The position numbers and the translations under genes were made by a program. This document shows positions 39,157 through 50,193 of a stretch of DNA of 64,000 nt, piece after piece. The notes under the pieces were generated by a model. It saw only the letters and a list, made by a program, of their open reading frames with translations. It ran no database searches and was not told the origin of the DNA. Within the stretch, counting starts at the first letter, position 1, and each line of letters starts with the position of its first letter. This DNA is from Hyphococcus sp. (GTDB taxonomy: Bacteria; Pseudomonadota; Alphaproteobacteria; Caulobacterales; Parvularculaceae), in NCBI GenBank assembly GCA_021776375.1, contig JAJFGA010000043.1, positions 1-64,000 of the forward strand. Direction: 5' to 3'.

Positions 39157-41324
39157 CCGGCTTTGCGTGTCCGTCGGCTGAAGTTGCGCAAGATTGTCGC
39201 CCGCCAAATCCACCGCAACAGGGCAAATATCGTCGCCGGCACAAAGGCCAGTGTCAGCCACAGGGCGAGGGCCTCAGCCGGTAGCGCTGAAGCGATCAAC
39301 AAACCAACATAGGCGGAGACGGCAAACAGCACTGTCACCACGACCAGGCGGGCGGGCGCATGGGCTTTGACTACCCACAATATGCCTTTGACGATGAGCG
39401 CCGCCAGCAACAAAGCGGCGGCGATTAAAACGCCCTTGCCCAGGAGATTGCCCGCCTCTCTCGGGTGTTTTTTGAAATCAACCGGGACAGGCGCTTGCGA
39501 GGAGACAAACACCGGCGGCGTGTCGATCGCCATGGGCAGATCAATCGCTGATTTGATATGACCCATGGTGACCAGTTCCTCGCCGGTCACCCCATCCCAT
39601 ATGCGCGCGGTGTTATCACGCGAGCCACTGACGATGATTTTCCCGTCGCTGGAGGAATCCAAGGCGCGAGTGGCGTCGCGATGGCCTTCAAGCTCAGCGA
39701 TCAGCGTCTGGTCGGCGATGTTCCATAAGCGGATGACCGGGTCGATGCCGCTGGTCGCCAGAGTCTTGTCGTTATTGGCGAATGCGACGCCGAAGGCTTT
39801 GGCGGCGCCGTGATTAAATGTAGCCAGACGCTGCCGGCCCTCGGTGCGCCAGATGCGAATGCGGCCATTGTCGGCGGCTGCGGCGAACATCGATCCATCA
39901 TTGGAAAAGGCCACATCGTTGCCTTCGCCGCCAATGGAAAGCGTTGAAATGCGCCCTCCGCTGCGCCAATTCCACAAGCGGACATTGCCGTCTCTGGAAG
40001 CGGAGACGAGCTTTTCTCCGTCGGGGCTGAAGTCAATCGCCGCGACGCGGTCCGTGTGTCCGGTCAACGTTCGCACCACTTCACCGGTGTCAGGGTCCCA
40101 GATAATGATCGTATTGTCATTGCTGGACGTTGCGATGGCCGAACCGTCAGGCGACCAGGCCGCGTCGCGAACACTGGAGCTGTGGCCTTTAAGCTGGCGA
40201 ATGAGCTTGGCGTTCGATGTCGACCAGATGTCGGCGCTTAGGTCGCGCGAGGCGGAGACCGCGAGTTTTCCGTCTGGCGAAAAGTCTGCATCCCAGACCC
40301 AGTTTTCGTGTTGTTTAAATTCCGCCAGCTCAACCCCGGTGGTCGCGTCCCACAGTTTTACCGTGGAATCATCGGACGAGGTGAGGAGGCGCTTGCCCGC
40401 GGTGTCGAGGGTGACGCCGTTAATGTCGGCCCCTTCGATGCCTTTGACCTGAACACCTTCGAGCGCTGCGGCGTAGATCCGGCCCTCAAGGATGAGCGGG
40501 GCGCTGGCGATCAGGGAGAACAGGATCAGCGCCATATAAGAGCGCGGCAAGAGCGCAAGCGAGGCGGCGCCGGCGGCGCGGTCGGCCTCCAATGTTCCGT
40601 AGCGGGATAAAAACGCCAGAATGCCCATGGCGCCAACGAAAAACGGCCGGTAGGCGGCGAAAACAAAATCTGACGTATAAGCGAGCGCGCCGAAGGCGGC
40701 GGCGATCAGCGCGGCCATAAAGATTGCCTGCGCAAACAACGCCAGACGACGTTTGGAGCCGGTAGTCGTATAAGCGCTTTTTTGCGCCCTGGGTTGTTTG
40801 GCGCGTTTGGGCGGTTTTGGTTTCTTTTGTTTTTTGGGCCGCTCCTTGGCAGTCGGCTCTGGGGTTGATGGTTCTGGTGCTGCGGGCGCAGGCGCCGGTT
40901 GCGGCCGGCGATCGGGCGCGCCACGTGCGTTCGCGGCGCCGTCGCTGACGGCGCCGATAAAGGCTTTGAACGCGTTGTCGTTGAGATTGCCGCGCCAATG
41001 CGTCAGGTCGGCGGTTTGGATCTGCCGAAAGCCGAGCGGGATATCGACATTGTCGATCAGGGCAGGGAACAAGATGTCGCGCGCCGCACCTTCGTCGGCT
41101 TCATCGGCGACGAAGCGCGAGGCCACCGAATAGCGTGACCACATGACAATGACCGACCGCGTCGAGTTGAGCGCTTCGCCAATTTCCTGACGGAACCCGG
41201 CGCCGGTTTTGATTTCCGGATCCCACCACACGCGCAATCCGCGCTGCGAGAGCGCGTGGGCGATTTTCTCTACCTTCGGGCGATCCTCGCGCGAATAGGA
41301 AATAAATACGTCATGGTTCGCCAA
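39153..41324 (-). CDS. TIR domain - TM bundle - WD40 repeats - TM bundle protein
   Basis: HDVFISYSREDRPKVEKIAHALSQRGLRVWWD; repeated SPDGKLAVSASRD/LWDATTG blades; hydrophobic segments either side. Start uncertain (TTG 41324, or up to 41444). Confidence 0.87.
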   Translation of the reverse strand: MANHDVFISYSREDRPKVEKIAHALSQRGLRVWWDPEIKTGAGFRQEIGEALNSTRSVIVMWSRYSVASRFVADEADEGAARDILFPALIDNVDIPLGFRQIQTADLTHWRGNLNDNAFKAFIGAVSDGAANARGAPDRRPQPAPAPAAPEPSTPEPTAKERPKKQKKPKPPKRAKQPRAQKSAYTTTGSKRRLALFAQAIFMAALIAAAFGALAYTSDFVFAAYRPFFVGAMGILAFLSRYGTLEADRAAGAASLALLPRSYMALILFSLIASAPLILEGRIYAAALEGVQVKGIEGADINGVTLDTAGKRLLTSSDDSTVKLWDATTGVELAEFKQHENWVWDADFSPDGKLAVSASRDLSADIWSTSNAKLIRQLKGHSSSVRDAAWSPDGSAIATSSNDNTIIIWDPDTGEVVRTLTGHTDRVAAIDFSPDGEKLVSASRDGNVRLWNWRSGGRISTLSIGGEGNDVAFSNDGSMFAAAADNGRIRIWRTEGRQRLATFNHGAAKAFGVAFANNDKTLATSGIDPVIRLWNIADQTLIAELEGHRDATRALDSSSDGKIIVSGSRDNTARIWDGVTGEELVTMGHIKSAIDLPMAIDTPPVFVSSQAPVPVDFKKHPREAGNLLGKGVLIAAALLLAALIVKGILWVVKAHAPARLVVVTVLFAVSAYVGLLIASALPAEALALWLTLAFVPATIFALLRWIWRATILRNFSRRTRKAG

Positions 41325-41599
41325 AGCGCCGCCCCTCTCGTGCTCTGTCTTCTTGCCCGCAATCTCACCCTCAGAAGATGCGGTTTTCTCCCCCGCTCCC
41401 CCTGCTGACCTGTGAAAACTAGCAAAAACGTCGCATCGGGACAATCGCCTGATTTGTCAGATATTTGACTGGGGATAAATTTCTTTGGGCGCCGGCTTCA
41501 AAATCTGGATTTATTGTCGTTCTGGCCTGCAAACCCCCTTTGAGCTTCCGCCTTTGCGGCATATTGAAGGGCTTATTATTTTGGAGGCCTCTGCGCCAG

Positions 41600-43582
41600 A
41601 TGGCTCGCTTCACACCAGACTTTCTAGATGAGCTAAAGGCCCGGCTGCGGCCTTCAGATGTCATCGGGCGTTATGTGAAGCTAAAGAAGCAAGGCAATGA
41701 ATGGGCTGGACTTTCTCCATTTACGAAAGAAAAAACGCCGTCCTTTTTCGTCAATGATCAAAAGGGTTTCTACCACTGTTTTTCGTCCGGAAAGCATGGC
41801 GACGTCATCTCGTTTTTGCAGGAAACCCAGCGGCTGACATTTCATGAGGCGGTCGAACAGCTTGCGGAAGAGGCGGGTTTACCGTTGCCGGCGGAAACCC
41901 CCGGGGACGCCGCCAGGGCTCAGCGGGCGCAAGGTCTGGCGGAAGCCTGCGCCGGCGCTGCGCAATATTTCGCCGCGATGTTGCAGCGCAGTGACGGCCG
42001 TCAGGCGATGGACTATTTGCGCGGACGCGAGGTCAGCGACGAGCAGATCAAACAATTCAATATTGGCTACGCGCCGTCAGGGCGCGGCGGGCTCAAGGAT
42101 TTTTTGATCAATAAAAGTTTTGCGGAAGATGTTCTGATTGAGGCCGGGTTGATCATCAAACCGGAAGACGGCTCGGCGAGTTTTGATCGTTTCCGTAATC
42201 GGATCATGTTTCCAATTACCGGCGCGCGCGACCGGGTGATCGCATTTGGCGGCCGCGCCCTCGACCCGGAGGCGCGTGCAAAATATCTCAACTCGCCGGC
42301 GACGCCGCTGTTTCACAAGGGCTCGGTGCTTTATAATTTCAACGCTGCACGCATGGCGGCGGCGGACGCCAAGGCGCCGCTGATGGTTTGCGAAGGCTAT
42401 ATGGATGTCATCGCGCTGTGGGGGGCGGGGTTTAAGCATGGCGTTGCGCCGCTGGGCACAGCGCTTACGGAAGATCAGCTCACGTTGTTATGGCGCGCAT
42501 CGGACGAGCCGGTTTTGTGCTTTGACGGCGACAAGGCTGGCGTCGCCGCAGCGCATCGCGCAATTGATCGCGCCCTGCCGTTGATTAAACCCGGCAAGTC
42601 TCTGTCTTTCGCCTTTTTGCCAGAAGGTCAGGATCCGGACGATGTCGTCCGGTCCGAGGGCGCGGCGGCGTTTGGCAAAATTTTGAACGAGACCCAGCCG
42701 CTGGTTGATGTGTTGTGGGACCGGGAAATTCAGGCGCGCCCGCTCGACACGCCTGAACGCCGCGCTGCGCTGAAGGCGCATTTGCGCGAGCTGGTTAAGA
42801 CCATTGTCGACAACGATGTGCGCGGCGCCTACGGGACAGAGTTTGCGCGCCGGCTTGATGAGCGCTTCGCGCCGCCGTCGCGCGCAGGCGGGCAGCGTTC
42901 CGGCGGTGGATGGCGGGGAGGCAAAGGTGCGGGCGGGCAGGGGGGAGCCCGCAACTGGGGTGCGAATCAGCGCGGCCAGGGCTTCCGTTTTGCCGAACCC
43001 GCACGCCCGAGCCCCGGCCTAAAGCGCCGCGGCGCGCCCTCGCAATGGAGCCGTGAGGCGGCGCTGATCCTCGCGGCGATCAACCATCCGGCGCTGATAG
43101 AACGCCAGGAAACGGCGTTTTTTGACCTCGAACTTGCCGATCCGGGCTTAAAAGGTCTTCTAAGCGAGGTTTTATCGGCAATTTCGTTGGATACCGGCCT
43201 TGACAGCGCCGGGCTGAGGAGCCATCTCAGCGGAACCGGCGCGGCAGGTTCTATGGAGCGGGTTTTGAATGACCCTGAGCTCTCGAAACACCGATTCCTC
43301 CGCCCCGACACTGGGATTGACGAAGCAGAGCAAGGATTTAGAAATGCTCTGGCCCTTCACCTGTTTGATTCCACCCTCAAACAGGAGGTTGTGCGTTCGG
43401 CGTCTCAGATATTCACAGATGGCGACGAGAGCTGGAAAGCGGCCGCCGCGGCGCGAGAAGAATTGGTCAATACGAATAAAGCTAGCGAACAAAATGTGCT
43501 GGACAATGGCGATTCGCCCAAGCGCTTTGATGACGCGCTGGAGCGCATGAAACAAAGCGTTGATAAAAAGTTCAACCGGTAA
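41600..43582 (+). CDS. dnaG: DNA primase DnaG
   Basis: [61 protein letters not shown]. Start set at ATG 41600. Confidence 0.96.
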   Translation: MARFTPDFLDELKARLRPSDVIGRYVKLKKQGNEWAGLSPFTKEKTPSFFVNDQKGFYHCFSSGKHGDVISFLQETQRLTFHEAVEQLAEEAGLPLPAETPGDAARAQRAQGLAEACAGAAQYFAAMLQRSDGRQAMDYLRGREVSDEQIKQFNIGYAPSGRGGLKDFLINKSFAEDVLIEAGLIIKPEDGSASFDRFRNRIMFPITGARDRVIAFGGRALDPEARAKYLNSPATPLFHKGSVLYNFNAARMAAADAKAPLMVCEGYMDVIALWGAGFKHGVAPLGTALTEDQLTLLWRASDEPVLCFDGDKAGVAAAHRAIDRALPLIKPGKSLSFAFLPEGQDPDDVVRSEGAAAFGKILNETQPLVDVLWDREIQARPLDTPERRAALKAHLRELVKTIVDNDVRGAYGTEFARRLDERFAPPSRAGGQRSGGGWRGGKGAGGQGGARNWGANQRGQGFRFAEPARPSPGLKRRGAPSQWSREAALILAAINHPALIERQETAFFDLELADPGLKGLLSEVLSAISLDTGLDSAGLRSHLSGTGAAGSMERVLNDPELSKHRFLRPDTGIDEAEQGFRNALALHLFDSTLKQEVVRSASQIFTDGDESWKAAAAAREELVNTNKASEQNVLDNGDSPKRFDDALERMKQSVDKKFNR

Positions 43583-43596
43583 GGGTTTACAAAGAC

Positions 43597-45561
43597 ATGG
43601 CGAAAAAAGCAGCGGCGAAAAAACAGACGGAAACGGTAGAGCAGGGCGATGGCCCGATCCTCGATCTCACCGACGCCCATGTCAAAAAGCTGCTCAAGTC
43701 AGCTAAAGCCCGCGGCTATGTCACCTATGACGAGTTGAATAAGGTCTTGCCGTCCGAAGAAGTCTCTTCGGAAAAAATTGAAGACATCATGGCCCAGCTT
43801 TCGGAGATGGGCATCAATGTCGTTGAGAATGAAGACGACGAAGACGAGGCCCCAGAGGCGGCCGCCCCGAAAACAAAAGCGCTGGCTACCAAAGACGCGA
43901 AGAAAACGGGCGTCATCACCACCAACACCAGTTCGTCCGCCGACCGCACCGACGATCCGGTGCGGATGTATCTGCGCGAAATGGGAACGGTCGAGTTGTT
44001 GTCGCGCGAGGGCGAGATTGCGATTGCAAAGCGCATCGAGGCCGGCCGCGAGACGATGATCCGCGCTTTGTGCGAAAGCTCCCTGACCTTTGAGGCGATC
44101 ACGGTTTGGCGCGATGAGCTGACCGAGGGCCGGGTCTTGTTGCGCGATATTATCGACCTTGACGCAACCTATGGCGGCGGGCCGGAATCACGCCCTGACA
44201 TGACCCAGCCCGAGGTCGCCGAGCGCGTCCACAAGGAAGAGGCCGAAAAGGCCGAAACCGCTGACGACGATGAGGATGATTTCGACGAAGGCGCGCTGTC
44301 GCTGTCGGCGATGGAGGCGGAACTGCGCGATGGCGTGATGATGACCTTTGACGACATCTCGTCTGATTACAAAAAACTCCGCCGGCTCCAGGACATTATG
44401 ATCGAGGAGCAACTGAAGGGTGATGACCTCACCGCATCGCAGACGCGGCGGTTTAAAAAGCTCCAGCGTGATATTGTCGACCGGGTGCGCTCGGTGCGGC
44501 TCAATAATCAACGTATCGAGGCGCTGGTCGAACAGATTTACGACATCAACCGGCGACTGATGGCGCTTGAGGGCAAGCTGGTGCGGCTCGGCGACAGCTA
44601 TGGCGTTAACCGTCGCGAGTTTTTGGCCGACTATATCGGCGCCGAACTCGATCCTGACTGGTTTGACCGGATTTCGAAAAAAACCGGCAAGGGCTGGCAG
44701 AACTTTGTCACCAAGGCCGGCAAACAGGTTTTGATGATCCGCGAAGAGATCGGCAATCTGGCGACCGAGACCGGCCTAACCGTGCAGGACTTCCGGCGTA
44801 TTGTCTCGACCGTGCAAAAAGGCGAGCGCGAGGCGCGCATCGCCAAGAAGGAAATGGTCGAGGCTAATCTCCGCCTAGTGATTTCCATCGCCAAGAAATA
44901 CACCAATCGCGGCTTGCAGTTTCTCGACCTCATTCAGGAAGGCAATATCGGCCTGATGAAGGCGGTCGATAAGTTTGAGTATCGCCGCGGCTACAAATTC
45001 TCGACCTATGCGACCTGGTGGATCCGCCAGGCGATCACCCGCTCGATCGCTGATCAGGCGCGCACCATCCGTATTCCGGTCCACATGATTGAGACGATCA
45101 ACAAGATTGTGCGCACCTCGCGTCAGATGCTGCATGAGATTGGCCGCGAGCCGACGCCGGAAGAATTGGCCGAAAAGCTCTCCATGCCGCTGGAGAAAGT
45201 CCGTAAGGTGATGAAAATCGCCAAAGAGCCGATTTCGCTCGAAACGCCGATTGGCGATGAAGAGGATTCACATCTCGGCGACTTTATTGAGGACAAAAAC
45301 ACCATCCTGCCGATCGATGCGGCGATCCAGTCAAACCTGCGCGAGACAACAACGCGAGTTCTGGCGAGCCTGACGCCGCGCGAAGAACGCGTGCTGCGCA
45401 TGCGCTTCGGCATCGGCATGAACACCGACCACACGCTAGAAGAAGTCGGCCAGCAGTTCTCGGTGACGCGTGAACGCATCCGTCAGATTGAGGCGAAGGC
45501 GCTCAGGAAGCTTAAGCATCCGAGCCGGTCGCGGAAGCTGCGGAGCTTTTTGGATAACTGA
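43597..45561 (+). CDS. rpoD: RNA polymerase sigma factor RpoD
   Basis: [72 protein letters not shown]. Confidence 0.98.
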   Translation: MAKKAAAKKQTETVEQGDGPILDLTDAHVKKLLKSAKARGYVTYDELNKVLPSEEVSSEKIEDIMAQLSEMGINVVENEDDEDEAPEAAAPKTKALATKDAKKTGVITTNTSSSADRTDDPVRMYLREMGTVELLSREGEIAIAKRIEAGRETMIRALCESSLTFEAITVWRDELTEGRVLLRDIIDLDATYGGGPESRPDMTQPEVAERVHKEEAEKAETADDDEDDFDEGALSLSAMEAELRDGVMMTFDDISSDYKKLRRLQDIMIEEQLKGDDLTASQTRRFKKLQRDIVDRVRSVRLNNQRIEALVEQIYDINRRLMALEGKLVRLGDSYGVNRREFLADYIGAELDPDWFDRISKKTGKGWQNFVTKAGKQVLMIREEIGNLATETGLTVQDFRRIVSTVQKGEREARIAKKEMVEANLRLVISIAKKYTNRGLQFLDLIQEGNIGLMKAVDKFEYRRGYKFSTYATWWIRQAITRSIADQARTIRIPVHMIETINKIVRTSRQMLHEIGREPTPEELAEKLSMPLEKVRKVMKIAKEPISLETPIGDEEDSHLGDFIEDKNTILPIDAAIQSNLRETTTRVLASLTPREERVLRMRFGIGMNTDHTLEEVGQQFSVTRERIRQIEAKALRKLKHPSRSRKLRSFLDN

Positions 45562-45720
45562 TCCAAGCTCGGCTTGAATGACTTCAATTCGCCGCTTTTT
45601 GCCGCTGATAATCCGCACCAAAATGTCCGTTTTTTCAGCGGATATAAGACATTCGTAATTGTCTAACTTATCTCGGTTTTTGCACCGCTCTAGACAGCGG
45701 AACTTGGTATGAAGTAGTGG

Positions 45721-46959
45721 CTACTTTGCGCTAAGAGCCGTTCGCATTTGCTTTAACCGCATATAGATTTGCTTCATGTCGGCAGATGGTTCCGGGTTTG
45801 ATTCGATTAGATTTACTGCAATGTCGACTTGTTCAAGGGCCGCCACACGATTTCCGCCGGATGCGTATGCGTTTGCCAGCAGGAAATATGGAAACGGAGA
45901 ATCCGGATACTGATCGACATAGACCTTTGCCATCGCGATGCCGGAAGCGACATCGCCGCTTTGTAATAAGCGCTGGATTTCCCCGAAAAACCCCTCATGA
46001 TTATATCGCGCCTCAGTGCCGTATTTTTTTGACAATCCATCAATATGCGCTTTGATATTCCCAGATTTAGCGGCTTGCGCGAGTGGCCAGTCTTGTCCAA
46101 AATTTTGCTCTAGGGCGCGATAGATACCGATAAGACGTGTTTGCATATGCGACCTGCCATCTTGTCGTTCAGCATTCCATTGAAAAGCGACGGGTGCATT
46201 GTCCTTCAGTGCTGATGTCATTTTCACAAACCCTGCTTCCAAATTTGGTTCATCGCCAAGGGTGATGAAGTACGAGCTTTGCAAATCGGGATTTTCTTTC
46301 ATCAAGGTTGTCATACGCTCAACAAACGACGCACTAATTCGTGCGTTGAAGAAAGGGCTTTGGGCGAAATAGCCTTGGAATAGGGTTGGTTTTTCGATCA
46401 ACGCAAACGTAGAAAACAGACCACCCAGCGAGTGACCCGAAAGCATGTGGTAGGATGTGGTCCGGTAAGTTTGGTCGATAAATGGCAGCAATTCCATATC
46501 GATATATTTCAAAAATTGCGTTGCCTCGCCAGGCACTGTGCCTGCGGGTGCATTTTCTGTAACGAATTCCGGCGAATAATCGGCGCCACGGGTTTCGCCA
46601 GCATGTAAGCCAACAATAATAAGCTCCGGTATCTGGCCATCATCTGACATGAATTTTGCAACAATGTTGGTGAACTCAAGATTGTTTTCCCCGTCTAAGA
46701 TATACAAAACGGGAAACCGTTGATCCGGGCGCTCAAAATATCCTGTTGGTAATTGCACTGTAATATGACGCTCTTGCTCGGAAAATTGCGACGTCATCGC
46801 GTGTTCATTGATGGAAGTCTTTGTTTGGGAAACTTCATTTTGTTGTAGGTTTGGAATTTGTGCGCTTTTTGTCTCACATGATATTGTCGTCGATATAATC
46901 GCAACGATGAACACCGATCTAATGAAGGCCCGCACCGGTATTGTGTTAAAAGTGATCAT
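45721..46959 (-). CDS. Lipoprotein with Fes/esterase-like alpha/beta-hydrolase domain and C-terminal TPR-like region
   Basis: FPVLYILDGENN, SGHSLGGLFS; lipobox-like TTISC. Confidence 0.78.
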   Translation of the reverse strand: MITFNTIPVRAFIRSVFIVAIISTTISCETKSAQIPNLQQNEVSQTKTSINEHAMTSQFSEQERHITVQLPTGYFERPDQRFPVLYILDGENNLEFTNIVAKFMSDDGQIPELIIVGLHAGETRGADYSPEFVTENAPAGTVPGEATQFLKYIDMELLPFIDQTYRTTSYHMLSGHSLGGLFSTFALIEKPTLFQGYFAQSPFFNARISASFVERMTTLMKENPDLQSSYFITLGDEPNLEAGFVKMTSALKDNAPVAFQWNAERQDGRSHMQTRLIGIYRALEQNFGQDWPLAQAAKSGNIKAHIDGLSKKYGTEARYNHEGFFGEIQRLLQSGDVASGIAMAKVYVDQYPDSPFPYFLLANAYASGGNRVAALEQVDIAVNLIESNPEPSADMKQIYMRLKQMRTALSAK

Positions 46960-47291
46960 TGGTTTTTCTTTCTAGCTTTGGGTGCTGATTAGAAGATGGG
47001 CGTCAGGCTGATCTGGATCTATCACGCAAACTCTTAAGGATAATGGAAACAAGTTCACGCGCTTCCCCTCAAGTCGGGCGTTATGACTGACTGGATATGA
47101 CCCTATCGGCATTCAAATCTCGATTATAGAACGATTGTGCATTCCGTTTTCGGATAGGTAGCGGAAAGCAGATTGCAAGCGACCGGCAAGAATGGGCCAA
47201 TTCGCGATATTCCGGTTGAAACAAAATACCTAAAAGGTGTAATTGCGAATCGCATGACAAAGTCGCGAACGTATCTAAGGAATCCCCACCC

Positions 47292-47582
47292 ATGACTGCG
47301 CCCACAGGATCAAAAGCCAACCCGTCCCAGTTTGATTGTTATAGCGATCTCGGCGAGGACGAGCCCTATTTCGTTATTCGCGCGGATGATCCTTTGTCGG
47401 ATTCTCTGGTTGAGCTTCACGCCTATATTGGCGCCGGTCAGTCGGGGGTTGCCCATAACAAGCTTGCCGAAATCATGTCGCTTGTGGCGGACCGTCCGCC
47501 GCGCCCTTCGGACTCGCCAAAATACCGAGAGACCTTCACCATCTCGCAGGCCATGGAGGTTTGGCGGCGGAACAATCGTTAG
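47292..47582 (+). CDS. Hypothetical protein
   Basis: 96-aa ORF with ATG; no strong family recognised. Confidence 0.5.
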   Translation: MTAPTGSKANPSQFDCYSDLGEDEPYFVIRADDPLSDSLVELHAYIGAGQSGVAHNKLAEIMSLVADRPPRPSDSPKYRETFTISQAMEVWRRNNR

Positions 47583-47764
47583 CGCAGAATGCGCCGCAAT
47601 GCGGCTCCGCGCGTCATGATTTTAGGGCCGCTGTATCAGCATTTTGGAACAACCGGCGCCGTCAAAGCATCTGCACCCAACCCTTGCGCCAAGGCCCGCA
47701 ATCGCTAAGGTCTGCCCGGAATTTTACCAGCCATCCCATGCATGGGACTGAACAGGAGAAACTG

Positions 47765-48061
47765 ATGGCAGTCGACGGCAAATGGAACCTTACGATCAAA
47801 ACGCCGATGGGCGACCAGACCGGCGTTTTAACCCTCAAGCAGGAAGGCGACGCGCTGACTGGTGATATGTCAGGCCCGCAGGGCGCCGCACCGATTGAGA
47901 ATGGCGCTGTTGAGGGCGACGTTTTGAAATGGCATGCGAAAGTGACTTCGCCAATGCCGATTACGCTCGAATTTGAAGGCAAAGAAGACGGCGGCAATCT
48001 TTCAGGCTCCGTCAAGCTCGGCGCGTTCGGTTCGTCGACCTTTTCCGGCACACCGGCTTAA
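47765..48061 (+). CDS. Small beta-rich hypothetical protein
   Basis: MAVDGKWNLTIKTPMGDQTGVLTLKQEGDALTGDMSGPQG; AGGAGA before ATG. Confidence 0.7.
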   Translation: MAVDGKWNLTIKTPMGDQTGVLTLKQEGDALTGDMSGPQGAAPIENGAVEGDVLKWHAKVTSPMPITLEFEGKEDGGNLSGSVKLGAFGSSTFSGTPA

Positions 48062-48071
48062 GGGTTGATCG

Positions 48072-49409
48072 ATGAAATACCTCGCCGCCGCCGTCGCCAG
48101 TTTTCTGCTCGCGGCCTGCGGCGGCGAGACTGATCTTGCGCCTTCACCAGCGCATGAAGTCAAGACGGACAACGCCCCAGAAAATCCAGACGCAACCGCC
48201 GCCCTTCATGAGATAGGGGAGGCATTTGTTAAGCTATCACTGGCGATCGGCGTTCTCGACCCTGCCTTTGTCGACGCCTATCACGGCCCTGAAGAATGGG
48301 CTGACGCTGCAGCGAGCCAAACACAATCTTATGACGCGCTCGCCGCCGATGCAGAGGCGTTGTTGATCAAAGTCTCCAGAGCCAATGCAGATGCGCCGAG
48401 CTTGCGCGGTGCGATGCTCGAAAAGCTGGTCCGCGCCAGCGTTGCGCGCATCGAAATAGCGCAAGGGCAGTTTTATCCATTCGATGAAGAAACGCGGCTC
48501 TTATATGACGCCGTCGCGCCGCAATATGATGTAAACGAATTTTATGCAGTGCTTGCTGAAATCGACGTGCTGCTGCCGGGCGATGCGCCGCTCTATGAAC
48601 GTGTTGATGCATTTCGCAACTCACTAGCGATTGCAGAAGATAAATTACTGCCGGTTTTTAATGCTGCCATCGCCGAGTGCCGCAAACGGACGCTGGCGCA
48701 TTACAAACTACCGGACAATGAGCGCTTTCGCCTGGAATTCGTGACCGACAAACCCTGGAGTGGTTACAACTGGTATCAGGGCGATTATGAAAGCCTGATC
48801 CAGGTCAATACCGATTTTCCGATCATCATTGATCGCGCGGTCGATCTGGGTTGCCATGAAGGCTATCCGGGGCACCACACATGGAATGTGATGCTTGAGC
48901 GTGATATTCTAAACGGTAAGGGGTGGATCGAATATTCTGTCTATCCGCTGTTTGCACCGCTGTCCGTGACGGCGGAGGGTTCGGCCAATTACGGCATTGA
49001 GCTGGCTTTTCCCGATGATGAGAAAATCACCTTTGAGCGTGACGTCTTGTTTCCGCTGGCGGGCCTGAACCCGGAGGACGCGGAAAAGCTGGACCGGCTG
49101 AACAAGGCGCGCCGCAAACTCTCCCATTCGCGCAACCATATCGCGCGCGCCTATCTTGACGGCGATATTGATCGTGAAGAAGCGGTGAGGGTGTCAATGG
49201 AGTTCGGGCTTCAGTCGCGCGAGCGGGCCGAACAAGGCATACGGTTCATCGAGACCTATCGTGGTTACGTTATCAATTATAATCTTGGTCGCGATCTGGT
49301 AGAAAATTACGTGCATCGTAAAGTCGATGGGGGCGAGGATCGTTGGGACGCGTTTCGCACGCTGCTGACTACGCCGCTGGCCGCTTCCGATATTGAGGCG
49401 GCGCAGTGA
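48072..49409 (+). CDS. DUF885 family lipoprotein (putative metallopeptidase)
   Basis: MKYLAAAVASFLLAACGG lipobox; CHEGYPGHHTWNV motif. Confidence 0.8.
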   Translation: MKYLAAAVASFLLAACGGETDLAPSPAHEVKTDNAPENPDATAALHEIGEAFVKLSLAIGVLDPAFVDAYHGPEEWADAAASQTQSYDALAADAEALLIKVSRANADAPSLRGAMLEKLVRASVARIEIAQGQFYPFDEETRLLYDAVAPQYDVNEFYAVLAEIDVLLPGDAPLYERVDAFRNSLAIAEDKLLPVFNAAIAECRKRTLAHYKLPDNERFRLEFVTDKPWSGYNWYQGDYESLIQVNTDFPIIIDRAVDLGCHEGYPGHHTWNVMLERDILNGKGWIEYSVYPLFAPLSVTAEGSANYGIELAFPDDEKITFERDVLFPLAGLNPEDAEKLDRLNKARRKLSHSRNHIARAYLDGDIDREEAVRVSMEFGLQSRERAEQGIRFIETYRGYVINYNLGRDLVENYVHRKVDGGEDRWDAFRTLLTTPLAASDIEAAQ

Positions 49410-50137
49410 CATTCGCAAAAATTGTTCAGCGGATTCATCTTTGGGCGGGGCTGTTGCTTGGCGTTCAGGTGATTATCTGGATGCTGAGCGGCGTTGTGAT
49501 GAGCTGGTTTCATCTCGATCTGGTGCGCGGCGAACGCTCCGCTTTTTCCGCACCGGCGCCGGAGCTTGAAGCCAAAGGCTACGCCTCGCCCGGCGGCGTG
49601 ATTGCGCAGATGGATGGTGCGATTACGATTTCGTTGCGTTATTTCCTCGGTCGCGTGGTTTATGAAGCTGAGGGTGTCAATGAGCGCGCATTATTTGATG
49701 CATCGACAGGAGAACGCATTACCCCGATTGAAGAAAAATCGGCGCGTAAAGTGGCGAATACTGATTATGTCGGCGCGGGTGAAATTAAACAGCTAAGGCT
49801 GATGAGCGATGCGCCCCATGAATATCGCGGCAAACAACCCGTATGGCGCGCCGATTTTGATGATCGATTGCATACGCGGCTTTATATCTCACCAGAGAAC
49901 GGCCGCGTCGTTTCCCGCCGCAACGACATCTGGCGGGTCTACGATTTCTTCTGGATGCTGCATATTATGGATTATGTCGATCGAAAGGATTTCAACAATC
50001 CGCTGATCAAGGCGTTCTCCGCTGGCGGCCTGTTATTTTCTTTTTCCGGCATGATTTTGGTGGTGCTGAAAAAGGGTAGAAACCAAATCGCAAGGGATCT
50101 GCAATTCATCGTCGGGCGCCGGCGCCGCTCAACATAA
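49406..50137 (+). CDS. PepSY-domain membrane protein
   Basis: IHLWAGLLLGVQVIIWMLSGVVMSWFH; RLYISPENGRVVSRRNDIWRVYDFFWMLHIMDY. Confidence 0.82.
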   Translation: MTFAKIVQRIHLWAGLLLGVQVIIWMLSGVVMSWFHLDLVRGERSAFSAPAPELEAKGYASPGGVIAQMDGAITISLRYFLGRVVYEAEGVNERALFDASTGERITPIEEKSARKVANTDYVGAGEIKQLRLMSDAPHEYRGKQPVWRADFDDRLHTRLYISPENGRVVSRRNDIWRVYDFFWMLHIMDYVDRKDFNNPLIKAFSAGGLLFSFSGMILVVLKKGRNQIARDLQFIVGRRRRST

Positions 50138-50166
50138 AAATCGCGCCGCAAGATTATCGCGGCGCG
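50136..50166 (-). terminator. Terminator-like hairpin after 50194-50532
   Basis: CGCGCCGC / GCGGCGCG stem with T run on the minus strand, between convergent genes. Confidence 0.6.
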
Positions 50167-50193
50167 CTCATATTCGTTGGGGATGTCGAAAGT

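Noticed and set aside
41465-41599. 45-residue N-terminal extension of DnaG in the ORF track
   Set aside because: DnaG family proteins begin near [13 protein letters not shown]; the extension is probably leader sequence.
46960-47291. Possible decayed gene, including the 79-aa minus ORF 47081..47320
   Set aside because: No recognisable domain and overlaps the likely start of 47292..47582.
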